Assembly: GCA_900544885.1 (NCBI GenBank)
Contig: UQWU01000018.1
Span: 1 to 34,586 of the forward strand
DNA: 34,586 bases
Source: an uncultured Phascolarctobacterium sp.
GTDB lineage: Bacteria > Bacillota > Negativicutes > Acidaminococcales > Acidaminococcaceae
Direction: 5' to 3'
Shown: positions 1-8,539 of the stretch, piece after piece
How the letters are laid out: each line of letters starts with the position of its first letter
Numbering within the stretch: position 1 is the stretch's first letter
The notes under the pieces: generated by a model
What the model was told of the DNA's origin: nothing
The model's database searches: none
The model's input: the letters and a program-made list of their open reading frames with translations, nothing else
Made by a program: the position numbers and the translations under genes

Positions 1-3000
1 GGTTGAAACACACCGCTTTCGCCAACAATACGTTTACCATATTGTGCAGATAAGCTATAGCCACGGCTAGCATAATCACCATCTACGCTTACGCCAGTAC
101 CATTATGTACAGTAAATTCGTTTTCTGCACGACCTGCTTTAGCAGTAATATCAATGTAGCTATTATCAGCAAAAGTTTTGCTGCCATAAACACCGATGCT
201 GTAAAGGTTATGATCACCTTCGCCGCCTAACATATAGCTGCCATCGCCATCGCGATAATCAATTGCAGCACCAACATTCCAGCCATTAGCTAATTTTCTA
301 TCGTAACCAAATTGAGCTGCTTTGTAATCACTTTCGAAATCAGCACTGCCTTCATATTTAGATTTACCTGCATAGACATTAGCCCAAGCACCTTCTTCAG
401 CACCATTACGTAAAGCACTGCTTCTAGTAAAGCTTTGTGCTGCATTATCACGCCATGCCATCATGGAATCCATCATAGCACTTCTTACGCCTTGCATAAT
501 GCTATTTTCGTAATTGCCCCATTGGATATTGTTATCAGGTTTATTCGGTTTGTCCGGTTTATCAGGATTTACAGGAGGATCTACAGGTTTATTAGAGCCT
601 TCTACATAATCACCTTTACCAGTAGTGCTATCAAATTGGATATCACCAACATTCATCGCTGCACTGGAAGAAGTTAAACCATCAGCAATTTGTACTTTAC
701 CAGTCAAATTCTTTTCGCCGCTAGTAAATGCTTCATAAGTCAGCTTGCCTGCCAAAGCACTCAATGTAGCTTCAACTTTAGCATTATCTTGCATATCCAC
801 ACCTTTACTTTGAGTGGACATAATTACATTAGAACCTGCTGCAGCTTTTTTAATAATGGTATCACCAGCTGCATAATCTTCTGCTTTACTGCCATCACCT
901 GTATGTTCATACATAATCACAGTATTGCCGCTGTAATTATTAATAGTCAGTTCATGAGCATCTTTTTGCAGAATATAACCAGCATGTTGTGCATCATTGC
1001 CGCCAACTAAGTTTTCTACAATACTGCCATTAAAACCAGGTGCCCATGAGCTACCTTGCAATGTAGAACCATAGGATTCATTAGTCCAAGTAGCACCATT
1101 GCTCAGATAAATATTAGCTTTGCCATGATAACCATCTTTTTCTTGTTTTTCTGTAAAGCTATCAACAATAACGCCGGTCCAAGAAGAATTTTCTGTGGAT
1201 AAACCTAAGTTAATAACAGAGTCTTTAGTCGGGTCATTTGAACTTACTGCACCATTAACTACACCGATATTGCCTAAGATAGTCAAATCATTAGAACCTG
1301 CTGCAGTTTTTTCAGCATTCATATTAACGTTAATAGTACCGTTTTCTGCTACCAAAGCATAATGCGGACTTACATTATCTTTATTGATGATAATTTTACC
1401 GCCGCCATTAATATTAACAGTAGAACCATAAGCATTAGCATGTACTGCAGTACCATCAACAGCCATATCTACATTGCCATTTACATTAATAGTTGAACCT
1501 TGTTTAGAATTAAAATCATCAGTTGCATAAAGACCATTTTGATTATAGTAAGCCCAATCACTGCCTTGTGTATTCGGTGTATTATTCTTCAGAGCAAATT
1601 CACCTTCGTGTTCACCCTTCATGGTCAAATTGCCATTGATATTTAATTCGCTATTACCAGCTACATAAGCACCAATAATAGTACCTGTACCAGTAGCATT
1701 AAGTTTTACATCACCATTAAGGTTCATCACTGCTTTTTTAGCAGTATCGCCATTCAACATATGCAGTGCTTCTGCACGACCGCTCTTATTAGTAGCAGTT
1801 ACATCTAATAATTTACCTGTATAATCAATTGTTACAGCTTTATTAGTACTGAAAGCAACAACACCACTTCCGCTTATGTCACCACTGCTCTTAATCGCAA
1901 GAATTCTACCATCTGCTTTGATAGTTACATCTTTAACAGCATCTACAGCAGCTTTGTTCTTATCGGTAGTAATACTGCTATTGTCCACAAAAGTATAAAC
2001 ATTGTCTTTTAAAACATTACCGTCAATATAAGCTTGGTCTTGTGCAGCATCACCAGTAATAGTTGTAGTAAATTCTTTTTCAATACGAGTGCTTACGTAT
2101 TCGCCTTTACCAGTAGTAGAGTTAAATTCCATATCGCCGGTTTCTAAAGCAGCAGAAGAACTGGTCAAACCTTCGGCAATTTGTACTTTACCTACCAAGT
2201 TAGCTTCTTTATTATTTACAGCACCTTCATAAGTCAATTTACCTGCTAAGACACTCAGAACTTTGTCTACTTCTTTTACATCTTGCATATTGATGTTCTT
2301 ATTATTTGTAGACAAAGTTACGCCAGAACCTTGAGCTGCAGATTTAATAACGACATCGCCAGCTGCATAATCGCCTGCTTGAGTACCTTTATTATTGTGT
2401 TCATAGATAATCAAGGTATTGCCGCTATATTTATCAACACTAATGCCAGCTTTATCTTTTTGGAAAATAACACCAGCATTATCAGCGCTATTGCCACCAT
2501 TTAAAGAAGTAATATGAGAAATGCCATCATAATGTCCATAATGTCCATTGGACGTAGAAGGCATATTGTCAGGATCTAAACCATCAGTTTTGCCCATTGC
2601 TTCGTGTTGCCATAAAGCACCATTTTGCAAAGTCAAATTTAAAGTACCAGCTTGAGAAGCACCGGTATTATCTACTACACCCACCCATTTAGAATTTTGA
2701 GTAGCCATGGTCATGTTTACAGTACCATCTTGGAAAAAGAAAGGATTACCTTGACCATCATTTTTCATAATCATCATGTTGCCTTTAATATCAACATCAT
2801 GTTTCCCGGTATTATTAATGTTTAAAGTGCCACCATAGTTAGCTACAGCATAATAACCAAAATCTTTACTTTCCGGTGTTTCAATACGTACATTACCACC
2901 ATTTAAATTGATTGTACCATTGCCATCATAGTAGTTATTCAAACTAATGCCGACGCCTTTAACAGCGATATCTACATTACCATTAATATCGATTGTACTA

Positions 3001-3665
3001 CCATGACCCGCACCTAAAGAAATGCCGCTCGGTGCCCATCTAGAACCTGTATAATTGGGGCTACCTACCCAGCCATCAGGACCATAACCACCATGCATAT
3101 TTTGGGAAGTAACACCCCATGGATTAGCACTATCACTGCTACGCATGGTAACGTCACCATTAATAGTTAAATGTGTTTCGTCGCCATTGCCACGATCTTC
3201 AACATCTAAAGAAATACCTTTAGCACTAAAGCTTGTAGAATGAGCTTGGATATTTAAATTGCCGTTAACCACTGTATTACTGCCATTACCTACGCTAAAA
3301 CCTACAGCAGAACCATTAGAATGTTCAATAGTAGCTTGGGCATTTAAATTTAAAGTACCATTATTTTTTACATTGATAGTGGCATTTTTGTTGCGAAAAA
3401 TGGCAATCGGAGCAGCACTTGTGTAATCAGTATGATTTAAAGTATCACCATCATTAAAAGTTAAAATTGCATTGCCTTGTTCATCTTTGCTCACAACATC
3501 AGTGCCAAAAACGTTGGAGTCAGCTTTGTAATCACCTTGTACAACTTTATTATCATAAGTAGCTGCAGAAGCTTGGGGCATATACATACCAGCCATCAAA
3601 CCTAAAGTAATAGCTGCAGCTAAACTTTTTTGCATTCTAGAAGTTTTTTTCATAAAATTTAACAC
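1..3665 (-). CDS. Large autotransporter (type V secretion), 3' end beyond the left edge
   Basis: An open frame of about 1221 codons runs off the window edge without a stop. The N-terminus has a long basic signal peptide ending in an AxA-type site (MPQASA|ATYD). Residues 40-1020 are Asn/Gly/Thr-rich with recurring 'INGNV'-like strands, as in beta-helical passenger domains. A Pro/Lys/Asp linker lies near residues 1023-1042. From about residue 1090 the sequence matches the autotransporter beta-barrel (GAWANVYAG, GYDRKLANGWNVG, SIGVYGSKTF); roughly half the barrel is inside the window. The passenger contains two related halves (see repeats). I chose the GTG at 3665 because AGAAGG (3674-3679) lies 8 nt upstream; the in-frame ATG at 3653 would be 20 nt away. 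The gene follows the BtuB-like receptor by only 38 nt with no visible terminator, so it is probably in the same B12-controlled transcript. Ligand or adhesin function is unknown. Confidence 0.88.
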   Translation of the reverse strand, partial: MLNFMKKTSRMQKSLAAAITLGLMAGMYMPQASAATYDNKVVQGDYKADSNVFGTDVVSKDEQGNAILTFNDGDTLNHTDYTSAAPIAIFRNKNATINVKNNGTLNLNAQATIEHSNGSAVGFSVGNGSNTVVNGNLNIQAHSTSFSAKGISLDVEDRGNGDETHLTINGDVTMRSSDSANPWGVTSQNMHGGYGPDGWVGSPNYTGSRWAPSGISLGAGHGSTIDINGNVDIAVKGVGISLNNYYDGNGTINLNGGNVRIETPESKDFGYYAVANYGGTLNINNTGKHDVDIKGNMMIMKNDGQGNPFFFQDGTVNMTMATQNSKWVGVVDNTGASQAGTLNLTLQNGALWQHEAMGKTDGLDPDNMPSTSNGHYGHYDGISHITSLNGGNSADNAGVIFQKDKAGISVDKYSGNTLIIYEHNNKGTQAGDYAAGDVVIKSAAQGSGVTLSTNNKNINMQDVKEVDKVLSVLAGKLTYEGAVNNKEANLVGKVQIAEGLTSSSAALETGDMEFNSTTGKGEYVSTRIEKEFTTTITGDAAQDQAYIDGNVLKDNVYTFVDNSSITTDKNKAAVDAVKDVTIKADGRILAIKSSGDISGSGVVAFSTNKAVTIDYTGKLLDVTATNKSGRAEALHMLNGDTAKKAVMNLNGDVKLNATGTGTIIGAYVAGNSELNINGNLTMKGEHEGEFALKNNTPNTQGSDWAYYNQNGLYATDDFNSKQGSTINVNGNVDMAVDGTAVHANAYGSTVNINGGGKIIINKDNVSPHYALVAENGTINVNMNAEKTAAGSNDLTILGNIGVVNGAVSSNDPTKDSVINLGLSTENSSWTGVIVDSFTEKQEKDGYHGKANIYLSNGATWTNESYGSTLQGSSWAPGFNGSIVENLVGGNDAQHAGYILQKDAHELTINNYSGNTVIMYEHTGDGSKAEDYAAGDTIIKKAAAGSNVIMSTQSKGVDMQDNAKVEATLSALAGKLTYEAFTSGEKNLTGKVQIADGLTSSSAAMNVGDIQFDSTTGKGDYVEGSNKPVDPPVNPDKPDKPNKPDNNIQWGNYENSIMQGVRSAMMDSMMAWRDNAAQSFTRSSALRNGAEEGAWANVYAGKSKYEGSADFESDYKAAQFGYDRKLANGWNVGAAIDYRDGDGSYMLGGEGDHNLYSIGVYGSKTFADNSYIDITAKAGRAENEFTVHNGTGVSVDGDYASRGYSLSAQYGKRIVGESGVFQ
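598..1017 (-). repeat. Autotransporter internal repeat, copy 2
   Basis: This encodes about 140 passenger residues just before the Pro-rich linker. It contains the landmarks YSGNTVIMYEH, DYAAGD, LSALAGKLTYE, GKVQIADGLTSSSAA and FDSTTGKGDYV. The second copy lies about 1.49 kb away, and similarity weakens but continues outside these limits. Confidence 0.85.
2092..2511 (-). repeat. Autotransporter internal repeat, copy 1
   Basis: This is the partner of the repeat at 598-1017, with landmarks YSGNTLIIYEH, DYAAGD, LSVLAGKLTYE, GKVQIAEGLTSSSAA and FNSTTGKGEYV. The offset changes from 1494 to 1491 nt across the unit, so there is at least one codon of insertion or deletion between copies. It marks the end of the first passenger half. 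Confidence 0.85.
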
Positions 3666-3703
3666 GTTAATAACCTTCTTTCACAAGCACCATTAACTAT
3701 TAA

Positions 3704-5617
3704 TTAAAATTTAAGTTCCATACCAACTACAAAGCTACGTCCAGGCATGGAATACCAGCTGCCAGGTTCACCGCCATGAATAACATTAGTATGTTCAGCA
3801 TATAATTTATCAAATAAGTTATCTACTTTAGTATAGAAAGTCAGATTGTCAGTAGGTTTATAATTGAGGCTCAAATTAACTACAGCATAATTATCTGCCG
3901 GCCAGCCCTGTTTATCTGCATACTTATCATTAACTTTACGCATGAAATAGAAGCCATCTAAACCAGCATTAAATTTCGCATAATCATATTGAATACTAAA
4001 AGTAGCCATATCTTTAGGGTAATAACCCATTTCATAGTTATCACCATTAGCATGATAGAACAAATGGGACCAACCTAAAGTAGCACTCCATCTATCGCTC
4101 AATTGAGTCATATATTGTGCATTCCAACCACGACTTACGCCATCATCATAGTTTTGGTATTGACCTTCACTATCAAAGCCAATGATTTTATCACTCTTAG
4201 TTTCAAACCAGTTAACAGTCAAGATATTGTTGTCATCAAATGTTTTGTTGTAACCAATGCTGGTTGTTCTACCTTCAGCAGGAGATAATTTAGCATTACC
4301 CCATTGAGTGTTATACATTTGATCAATACTCGGCAGGATATAGAAATCACTGCGACCAGCATAAATAGTATCCTTATCGGTAATATCCCAACTTAATTTA
4401 TAGCTCTTAGAAGTATGTGTATCCAGTTCCGGACCTTCGCCTCTTTCAGGCCTATCATAACGAATACCACCGGACAAAGTTACATCAGGAATAATTTCCC
4501 AATCATCTTGTACATAGTAAGAATAGTTCTTCATGGTTCTATTCTTTTTAACATTGCTAGCAGCTTGAACGTTATAACCACTGCCTTTAGAATAATCAAA
4601 ACCAAATACTACTGTATGACGGGAAGTATCTAAAGTAACTTGGTCACTTAAAAAATCATAGGAATAATCAGAGTGATTTTCTAAACCTTCGCTAATCTTA
4701 TTGTAAAAAGTTTCTACATCATTTTTACGATAAGTCAAAGCGTTAGACCATTTCTCAGAAAATTGAGTGTCATATTTAATGGTCAAATTTTTGCTATCAT
4801 AAAGACCATCATAATGGTGTGCATCATAAACACCGTCTAAACCACTATATTCAGATTTCAACTTATCATAGCTAATGCTCAATTTATGTTGGTCATTAAA
4901 ATCGTAAGCTAATTTAATGCCATTACTTTTAGTATTGGTACTACCTTCCCATGTTTTGCCAGCACCATCTTCAATATCACCAACTAAAGTTTTATCATAA
5001 TAAGTGCTGTAGGAGAATTTACCACGTCGACCTTGATTATGGAATTTATAATTTTCTTTACCAAAGCTACCGCGAGCAATATTAATACTAGCTTGGTTAT
5101 CATTAATCTTACGAGTAATAATATTGATAACGCCACCTTTAGCACCACTACCATAAACAGTAGCAGCACTACCACGTAATACTTCAATGCGTTCAATATT
5201 ATCCATATTGCTCATCAAAGCAGTATATGCATAACCACTGCTGCCGGAACCTTGGAAATCGGTTACACGCACACCGTCCACTAAGATAACGATATCCTTA
5301 CTACCATTAATGCGGATACCGCTAAGGTTAGCATTCATACCATTGGTGCCATAGTTTAAAAATTGTACACCGGGTACAGTTCTTAAAGCTTCATCAACAT
5401 TTTCCATATGCATATCTTCGATATGTTCACGGGTAACTACGCTGACGTCAGCTTTAGCATCAGTAATAGTGGATGGAATACGACTAGCAGTTACAATCAG
5501 CGTATCCAAAGTAAACTCATTTAATTCCGGAGCTTGCTCGGCAGCTAAAGCACTACCGGTAAAACTCATAGCAGCTAAACTAGATAAAACTGCAGCAGTT
5601 AATTTCTTTTTAATCAT
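3704..5617 (-). CDS. btuB: BtuB-like TonB-dependent outer-membrane receptor
   Basis: The 637-residue protein has a signal peptide (cleavage near ALA|AEQ), then a TonB-box-like segment LDTLIVTASR that closely resembles the start of BtuB. The plug domain (about residues 45-165) carries LRTVPGV, ILVDGVRV, IERIEVLRG, YGSGAKGGVINIIT. A 22-strand-type barrel follows and ends in an aromatic residue (ELKF). This family imports cobalamin or iron chelates across the outer membrane using TonB energy. A cobalamin riboswitch at the head of the transcript is the main reason to prefer B12 or a corrinoid as ligand. It starts 23 nt after the YbjN-like gene, with AGAGG and GAGG upstream of the ATG. Family assignment is firm; B12 as substrate is inferred from regulation. 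Confidence 0.85.
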   Translation of the reverse strand: MIKKKLTAAVLSSLAAMSFTGSALAAEQAPELNEFTLDTLIVTASRIPSTITDAKADVSVVTREHIEDMHMENVDEALRTVPGVQFLNYGTNGMNANLSGIRINGSKDIVILVDGVRVTDFQGSGSSGYAYTALMSNMDNIERIEVLRGSAATVYGSGAKGGVINIITRKINDNQASINIARGSFGKENYKFHNQGRRGKFSYSTYYDKTLVGDIEDGAGKTWEGSTNTKSNGIKLAYDFNDQHKLSISYDKLKSEYSGLDGVYDAHHYDGLYDSKNLTIKYDTQFSEKWSNALTYRKNDVETFYNKISEGLENHSDYSYDFLSDQVTLDTSRHTVVFGFDYSKGSGYNVQAASNVKKNRTMKNYSYYVQDDWEIIPDVTLSGGIRYDRPERGEGPELDTHTSKSYKLSWDITDKDTIYAGRSDFYILPSIDQMYNTQWGNAKLSPAEGRTTSIGYNKTFDDNNILTVNWFETKSDKIIGFDSEGQYQNYDDGVSRGWNAQYMTQLSDRWSATLGWSHLFYHANGDNYEMGYYPKDMATFSIQYDYAKFNAGLDGFYFMRKVNDKYADKQGWPADNYAVVNLSLNYKPTDNLTFYTKVDNLFDKLYAEHTNVIHGGEPGSWYSMPGRSFVVGMELKF

Positions 5618-5640
5618 TTCCTCAATCCTCTTATCTTAAA

Positions 5641-6150
5641 TTAATCTTCCCAGATTTTTTTCATCAGTTGCGGATAGTTTTCTAAAAGATGCAATCTTAC
5701 TTGGTCGATTAAAGCAACAATCAAAGCCGGGTCAAATTTATCATTGCCGGAAGGAACGCTGCAAGTCAAAACCAGATTACCTTCATGATTTACAAAATAT
5801 TTCAGCATGCTAAAGCGTTCGTTCATTTCATTCAAAAATTCCATGCATTTAGCTTTTTTCTCCGGAGTCAAAGTTACCAGGTGTACTTGAATGAAAGTAT
5901 AAACACTGTCATTGATAACAACAAACATCGGTAAAGTTTGGCCTTCAATAAGCAGATTGCTTCTAAAGATTTTATTTGTTTCATTAACTTCTAAAAATTG
6001 GAAACCATTAACTTTTTCTTGTTCCAGGAAAGCTTTGAAATCTGCAAATTTCTTTGCTACAGCATTTGCTTCAGTAGTTTTTTCAGCTACTTCTTGAGCT
6101 GCTGCTTCTTTTACTTCCATTTCTTTGTTTTCAACTTTAGTTTTTGCCAT
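5641..6150 (-). CDS. YbjN-like cytosolic protein, first gene of the B12-riboswitch operon
   Basis: The 169-residue protein has no signal peptide or membrane segment. Residues 1-35 are Glu/Lys/Ala-rich and probably helical or disordered. The rest resembles the YbjN / type III chaperone-like fold: a central beta region (MFVVINDSVYTFIQVHL), the hallmark segment FLNEMNERF...LKYFVNHEGNLVLTCSVP, and a C-terminal helix (LIDQVRLHLLENYPQLMKKIW). The start is the ATG at 6150, with AAGGAGTG about 8 nt upstream; the frame stays open to 6198 but without a ribosome site. YbjN proteins are poorly understood and often treated as stress or signalling factors. Its place as the first gene after a cobalamin riboswitch and directly before the BtuB-like receptor suggests a role in receptor or autotransporter production or in corrinoid handling, which is inference. 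Confidence 0.7.
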   Translation of the reverse strand: MAKTKVENKEMEVKEAAAQEVAEKTTEANAVAKKFADFKAFLEQEKVNGFQFLEVNETNKIFRSNLLIEGQTLPMFVVINDSVYTFIQVHLVTLTPEKKAKCMEFLNEMNERFSMLKYFVNHEGNLVLTCSVPSGNDKFDPALIVALIDQVRLHLLENYPQLMKKIWED

Positions 6151-6400
6151 TTGTAAACACTCCTTAAAATTTTTAATAAAAATAATCTTTTTCAACAATC
6201 TAATAAATGATTAAACTGTTTGAGGGCAATAAAAAAAAACGTCTAAAAATCACATACCACATAGGCAGCAAAATTTATCCGCATTTCCTGCTAGATAGCA
6301 AGCTACCAACACATTCATATAAAATCAAATGGTTATCCCTCAAAATAACTGTTTGTTTATATAGAAGTATGTAGGCGCATACTATCTAAATAATTTATAT
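6151..6400 (-). other. Riboswitch expression platform / 5' leader
   Basis: There is no gene here. This is the mRNA leader between the cobalamin aptamer and the first start codon. I see a 6-bp hairpin (GGTAGC/GCTATC), a T-run at 6229-6238 (minus strand), and an 8-nt complementary pair, UUUGAGGG (6337-6344) with CCCUCAAA (6219-6226). None makes a textbook terminator, so whether control is by termination or translation cannot be decided by eye. Confidence 0.4.
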
Positions 6401-6557
6401 AATATATTGTCGGTACCCTGGCTTAGTGTCATTGCCTTCTTATCCCTTGGTAGGAGGTGTATGATAAAAAAGCTCTCCTTCACAGTTGCGCTACAGCGTT
6501 GAAATCACATCAAACTTACCCGTAAAAACATATCCGAGAATATGTTGCCAATATATT
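6401..6557 (-). ncRNA. Cobalamin (B12) riboswitch aptamer
   Basis: On the minus strand the hallmarks appear in order. A 9-bp P1 stem is formed by AATATATTG (6549-6557) and CAATATATT (6401-6409). A hairpin ACATAT/ATATGT follows, then CGGGTAAG, then a core reading GATGTGATTTCAACGCTG followed by the diagnostic GCGCAACTGTGA (about 6479-6490). The B12 box AAGCCAGGGTACC sits at about 6412-6425, just inside P1. Adenosyl- or methylcobalamin binding normally represses the downstream genes. A minus-strand promoter lies about 70 nt upstream. Downstream are the YbjN-like, BtuB-like and autotransporter genes. Confidence 0.9.
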
Positions 6558-6633
6558 TTTATTTTTTCTCCTCTATTATTAGCTCTCTTATTTATTTCTC
6601 TTTATTTTCTTATTGATATCTTTTATTATTAAT

Positions 6634-6662
6634 AGTATAGTGTCTACAAAAAAAAAAGTCAA
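6634..6662 (-). promoter_or_regulatory. Promoter of the cobalamin-riboswitch operon
   Basis: Minus strand: -35 TTGACT (6657-6662), 17-bp spacer, -10 TATACT (6634-6639). The start would fall near 6627, about 70 nt before the aptamer. The spacer contains most of a 10-base T run. Confidence 0.8.
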
Positions 6663-6736
6663 GTAAAAGTGTATCTTTTGTGAACTTTTTCTTTAATATT
6701 TTTATATTTATTTAACATATTAATACTATTGAAATT

Positions 6737-6765
6737 TTGACTTTTTGAGTTACTTATCCTATAAT
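6737..6765 (+). promoter_or_regulatory. Promoter of the exported repeat-protein gene
   Basis: TTGACT (6737-6742), 17-bp spacer, perfect TATAAT (6760-6765). It is divergent from the riboswitch promoter, and the two -35 boxes are about 75 bp apart. Confidence 0.8.
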
Positions 6766-6827
6766 TAATCTATAAGCAATATTATTGCAAAAATTTAAAT
6801 TAAAAATCTTCTATCGAGGTGATATCG

Positions 6828-7592
6828 ATGAACAAAAAAATTATTTTTTCTACATTTCTCTTGACATTTTTATTTGTTCAAGCTGCTTTTGCCGAAAATA
6901 TTACTTTAACTAAAAACGAAGTCCTTATACCTCAAGGATGGAGTGTAGCTGATGATGACTTAAAATTTAAGAAAAATACTATAGCAGAACTTAATCACCA
7001 AGGTGAATTAATTACAGGTACACTTAATCAAAATACTTATCTTCGTCCCACAGGTTGGAAAAACCTGATTAACGATTATGCTTATTTAGAAACCAACAAT
7101 GTCTTCTTCCCTAGATTTTTCCGGCCTATTAATATCCGTAACGGGTTTGCTGTTCCCACATACGGTCACGTACGTTATAAAGATAACACCCAAGTAACCT
7201 TTGCTCCTGACGGCACTGTTTTAAGCGGTACTATCAGCGAAAAGGTAAGCCTGAAACTACAACAAAAAAGCTATGGTTTTGTTGATTTTAAATCTGATAC
7301 CGAACTTGCTTTTTATCCCAACGGTCAAATTAAGAGCGGTACACTTGCAACAGATACTAAATTACGTCCCTTGGGCTGGAAACATATCCAAGGAACAAAA
7401 ACGCTTCCTGGCTTTTTAGAATTTAAAAGCGGTACAAAAATAGAATTTGATCATGATGGTTACGTGATTAGCGGCACACTTAAAGAAAATGCTTCTTGGC
7501 AAGCTACTAGCGGAGAAACAATATATTTACCCGCTAAAAAGACAATTCACTTTATGGGGGAAGAAATAAATATTTACGAAGAAAAAATGTAA
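6828..7592 (+). CDS. Exported MORN-like repeat protein of unknown function
   Basis: The 254-residue protein begins with a signal peptide (MNKKIIFSTF...AAFA|ENI) and has no other membrane segment. Its body repeats a 30-45-residue beta unit with the pattern F-x-G/D-T-x-x-x-F-x-x-x-G-x-(V/I)-x-S-G-T-L, for example VTFAPDGTVLSGTI, LAFYPNGQIKSGTL and IEFDHDGYVISGTL. Each is followed by a 'LRPxGW' or similar strand. This resembles MORN-type or toxin-antitoxin-like 'tooth' repeats, but I cannot assign a function. The ATG at 6828 is chosen because GAGGTG (6816-6821) sits 6 nt upstream; a GTG at 6819 is in frame but lies within that site. It is monocistronic, with its own consensus promoter and a terminator 12 nt after the stop. 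A periplasmic or surface location is likely. Confidence 0.75.
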   Translation: MNKKIIFSTFLLTFLFVQAAFAENITLTKNEVLIPQGWSVADDDLKFKKNTIAELNHQGELITGTLNQNTYLRPTGWKNLINDYAYLETNNVFFPRFFRPINIRNGFAVPTYGHVRYKDNTQVTFAPDGTVLSGTISEKVSLKLQQKSYGFVDFKSDTELAFYPNGQIKSGTLATDTKLRPLGWKHIQGTKTLPGFLEFKSGTKIEFDHDGYVISGTLKENASWQATSGETIYLPAKKTIHFMGEEINIYEEKM

Positions 7593-7603
7593 ATAGAAAA
7601 ATA

Positions 7604-7656
7604 AAAAGGCTAGAACCAATTCGTTTCAGAAAAAGTTCTAGCCTTTATTTTTTTTC
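7604..7656 (+). terminator. Bidirectional intrinsic terminator
   Basis: AAGGCTAGAAC pairs with GTTCTAGCCTT (about 7605-7616 with 7635-7646), followed by a T-run on the plus strand and TTTTTATTTTTC on the minus strand. It ends both the exported repeat-protein gene and the convergent CGGC operon. Confidence 0.9.
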
Positions 7657-7663
7657 TAAATTT

Positions 7664-8017
7664 TTAGTGAGTACCTTCTACAACAGTAATGCCTGCTGCT
7701 TCCAATTCCGCTTTAATTCTTTTGATTGTAGGACAAAGATGTTTTTCACCATTTTCATCTTTTTTGCGGGTACAATTACTTAAATGCACTACATCGACAC
7801 CTATAGCCTGCATTTTGGCGATTTTTTTATTGATGCCTTCTTGATTTTCCAGCATAGATGCTCCACAACCATTGCAAGTCCATACTGACATTAAACGCAT
7901 TTCTTCATCACCATATTGTTCAAAAGTTTTTTCTCTGTCATAAAAAGCATTAATACAGCTAACACCTGCACAAGCAGCAGATTTTTTCAGGCAACGCAAA
8001 ATAGCAATTTTTTTCAT
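7664..8017 (-). CDS. CGGC-motif putative metal-binding protein
   Basis: The 117-residue soluble protein fits the CGGC domain family. It starts KKIAILRC and carries conserved cysteines at about 9, 16, 21, 48, 51, 82 and 94, including the core WTCNGCGA. The family is predicted to bind a metal or thiol ligand; no enzyme activity is established. GGAGGA lies about 7 nt upstream of the ATG. It is the last gene of the ferredoxin/Cys-rich cluster, 36 nt after the 161-residue protein gene and just before a bidirectional terminator. The clustering of Cys-rich products suggests a shared role in metal or redox chemistry, which is inference. Confidence 0.8.
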   Translation of the reverse strand: MKKIAILRCLKKSAACAGVSCINAFYDREKTFEQYGDEEMRLMSVWTCNGCGASMLENQEGINKKIAKMQAIGVDVVHLSNCTRKKDENGEKHLCPTIKRIKAELEAAGITVVEGTH

Positions 8018-8053
8018 TAAAGAATTCCTCCAAAGTATGTTTTTTATATCATA

Positions 8054-8539
8054 TCACATTTTAAAATTAATTAAAACCGTGCTATAAACGCCTTTTGCAT
8101 TATACAAAACTATTTTACCTTGACACTGTTCACCTTGTAGCAATTTGTCTTTAGGAAGTACAAATTCCACACTCAAAGGAATGGTATTTTTATAAGTAGC
8201 AACAGGTTTATCTGCTTGTAATTCATGCCAAATTCCTTTTTTACTTCCTTGAGATACAAACATTTTTACTCCTTCAGTTCGACAATACAAAGGCTCATTT
8301 TTGCTAGCTCCACGTAACCGCAAATACAAAGTATATTTTTCTGGTTGTAGATATCTTTTTAAAATCCCCTCTTTTGACAAATCAACATTATATTCTACTG
8401 TTTGTTGTGGAACTAATTTCAACTTTACAAATTCTTTATCATATTCATTCTCTTCCCGAAATACCATCAAGCCAAACATGATTCCTATCATTGCTAAAAA
8501 TAAACCGATTTTTTTCCAGAACTCATTATGCATTTCCAA
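8054..8539 (-). CDS. Membrane-anchored protein of unknown function in the ferredoxin cluster
   Basis: About 160 residues. The N-terminus is a single uncleaved-looking membrane segment (FWKKIGLFLAMIGIMFGLMVF), followed by a presumably periplasmic beta-rich domain with two cysteines (LYCRTEG and GEQCQGK) that could form a disulfide. I do not recognise the family. The frame can start at TTG 8539, with AGGTGA about 6 nt upstream, or at ATG 8533, about 12 nt from that site. Either start overlaps the end of the 63-residue Cys-rich gene, so translation is probably coupled. Its neighbours, a NapH-like ferredoxin and a CGGC protein, suggest it is the periplasmic part of a small redox or metal-handling complex. 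Confidence 0.65.
   Translation of the reverse strand: MEMHNEFWKKIGLFLAMIGIMFGLMVFREENEYDKEFVKLKLVPQQTVEYNVDLSKEGILKRYLQPEKYTLYLRLRGASKNEPLYCRTEGVKMFVSQGSKKGIWHELQADKPVATYKNTIPLSVEFVLPKDKLLQGEQCQGKIVLYNAKGVYSTVLINFKM

Noticed and set aside
435..2504. Several plus-strand open frames of 70-106 codons
   Set aside because: All lie antisense to the autotransporter, whose frame continues across the whole region with clear signal peptide, repeat and barrel features.
4984..5196. 70-codon minus-strand frame within the BtuB-like gene
   Set aside because: It is in another frame of a strongly supported TonB receptor plug domain and has no ribosome site.
6151..6198. Longer start for the YbjN-like protein
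   Set aside because: The extension overlaps the AAGGAGTG ribosome site used by the ATG at 6150 and has no site of its own.
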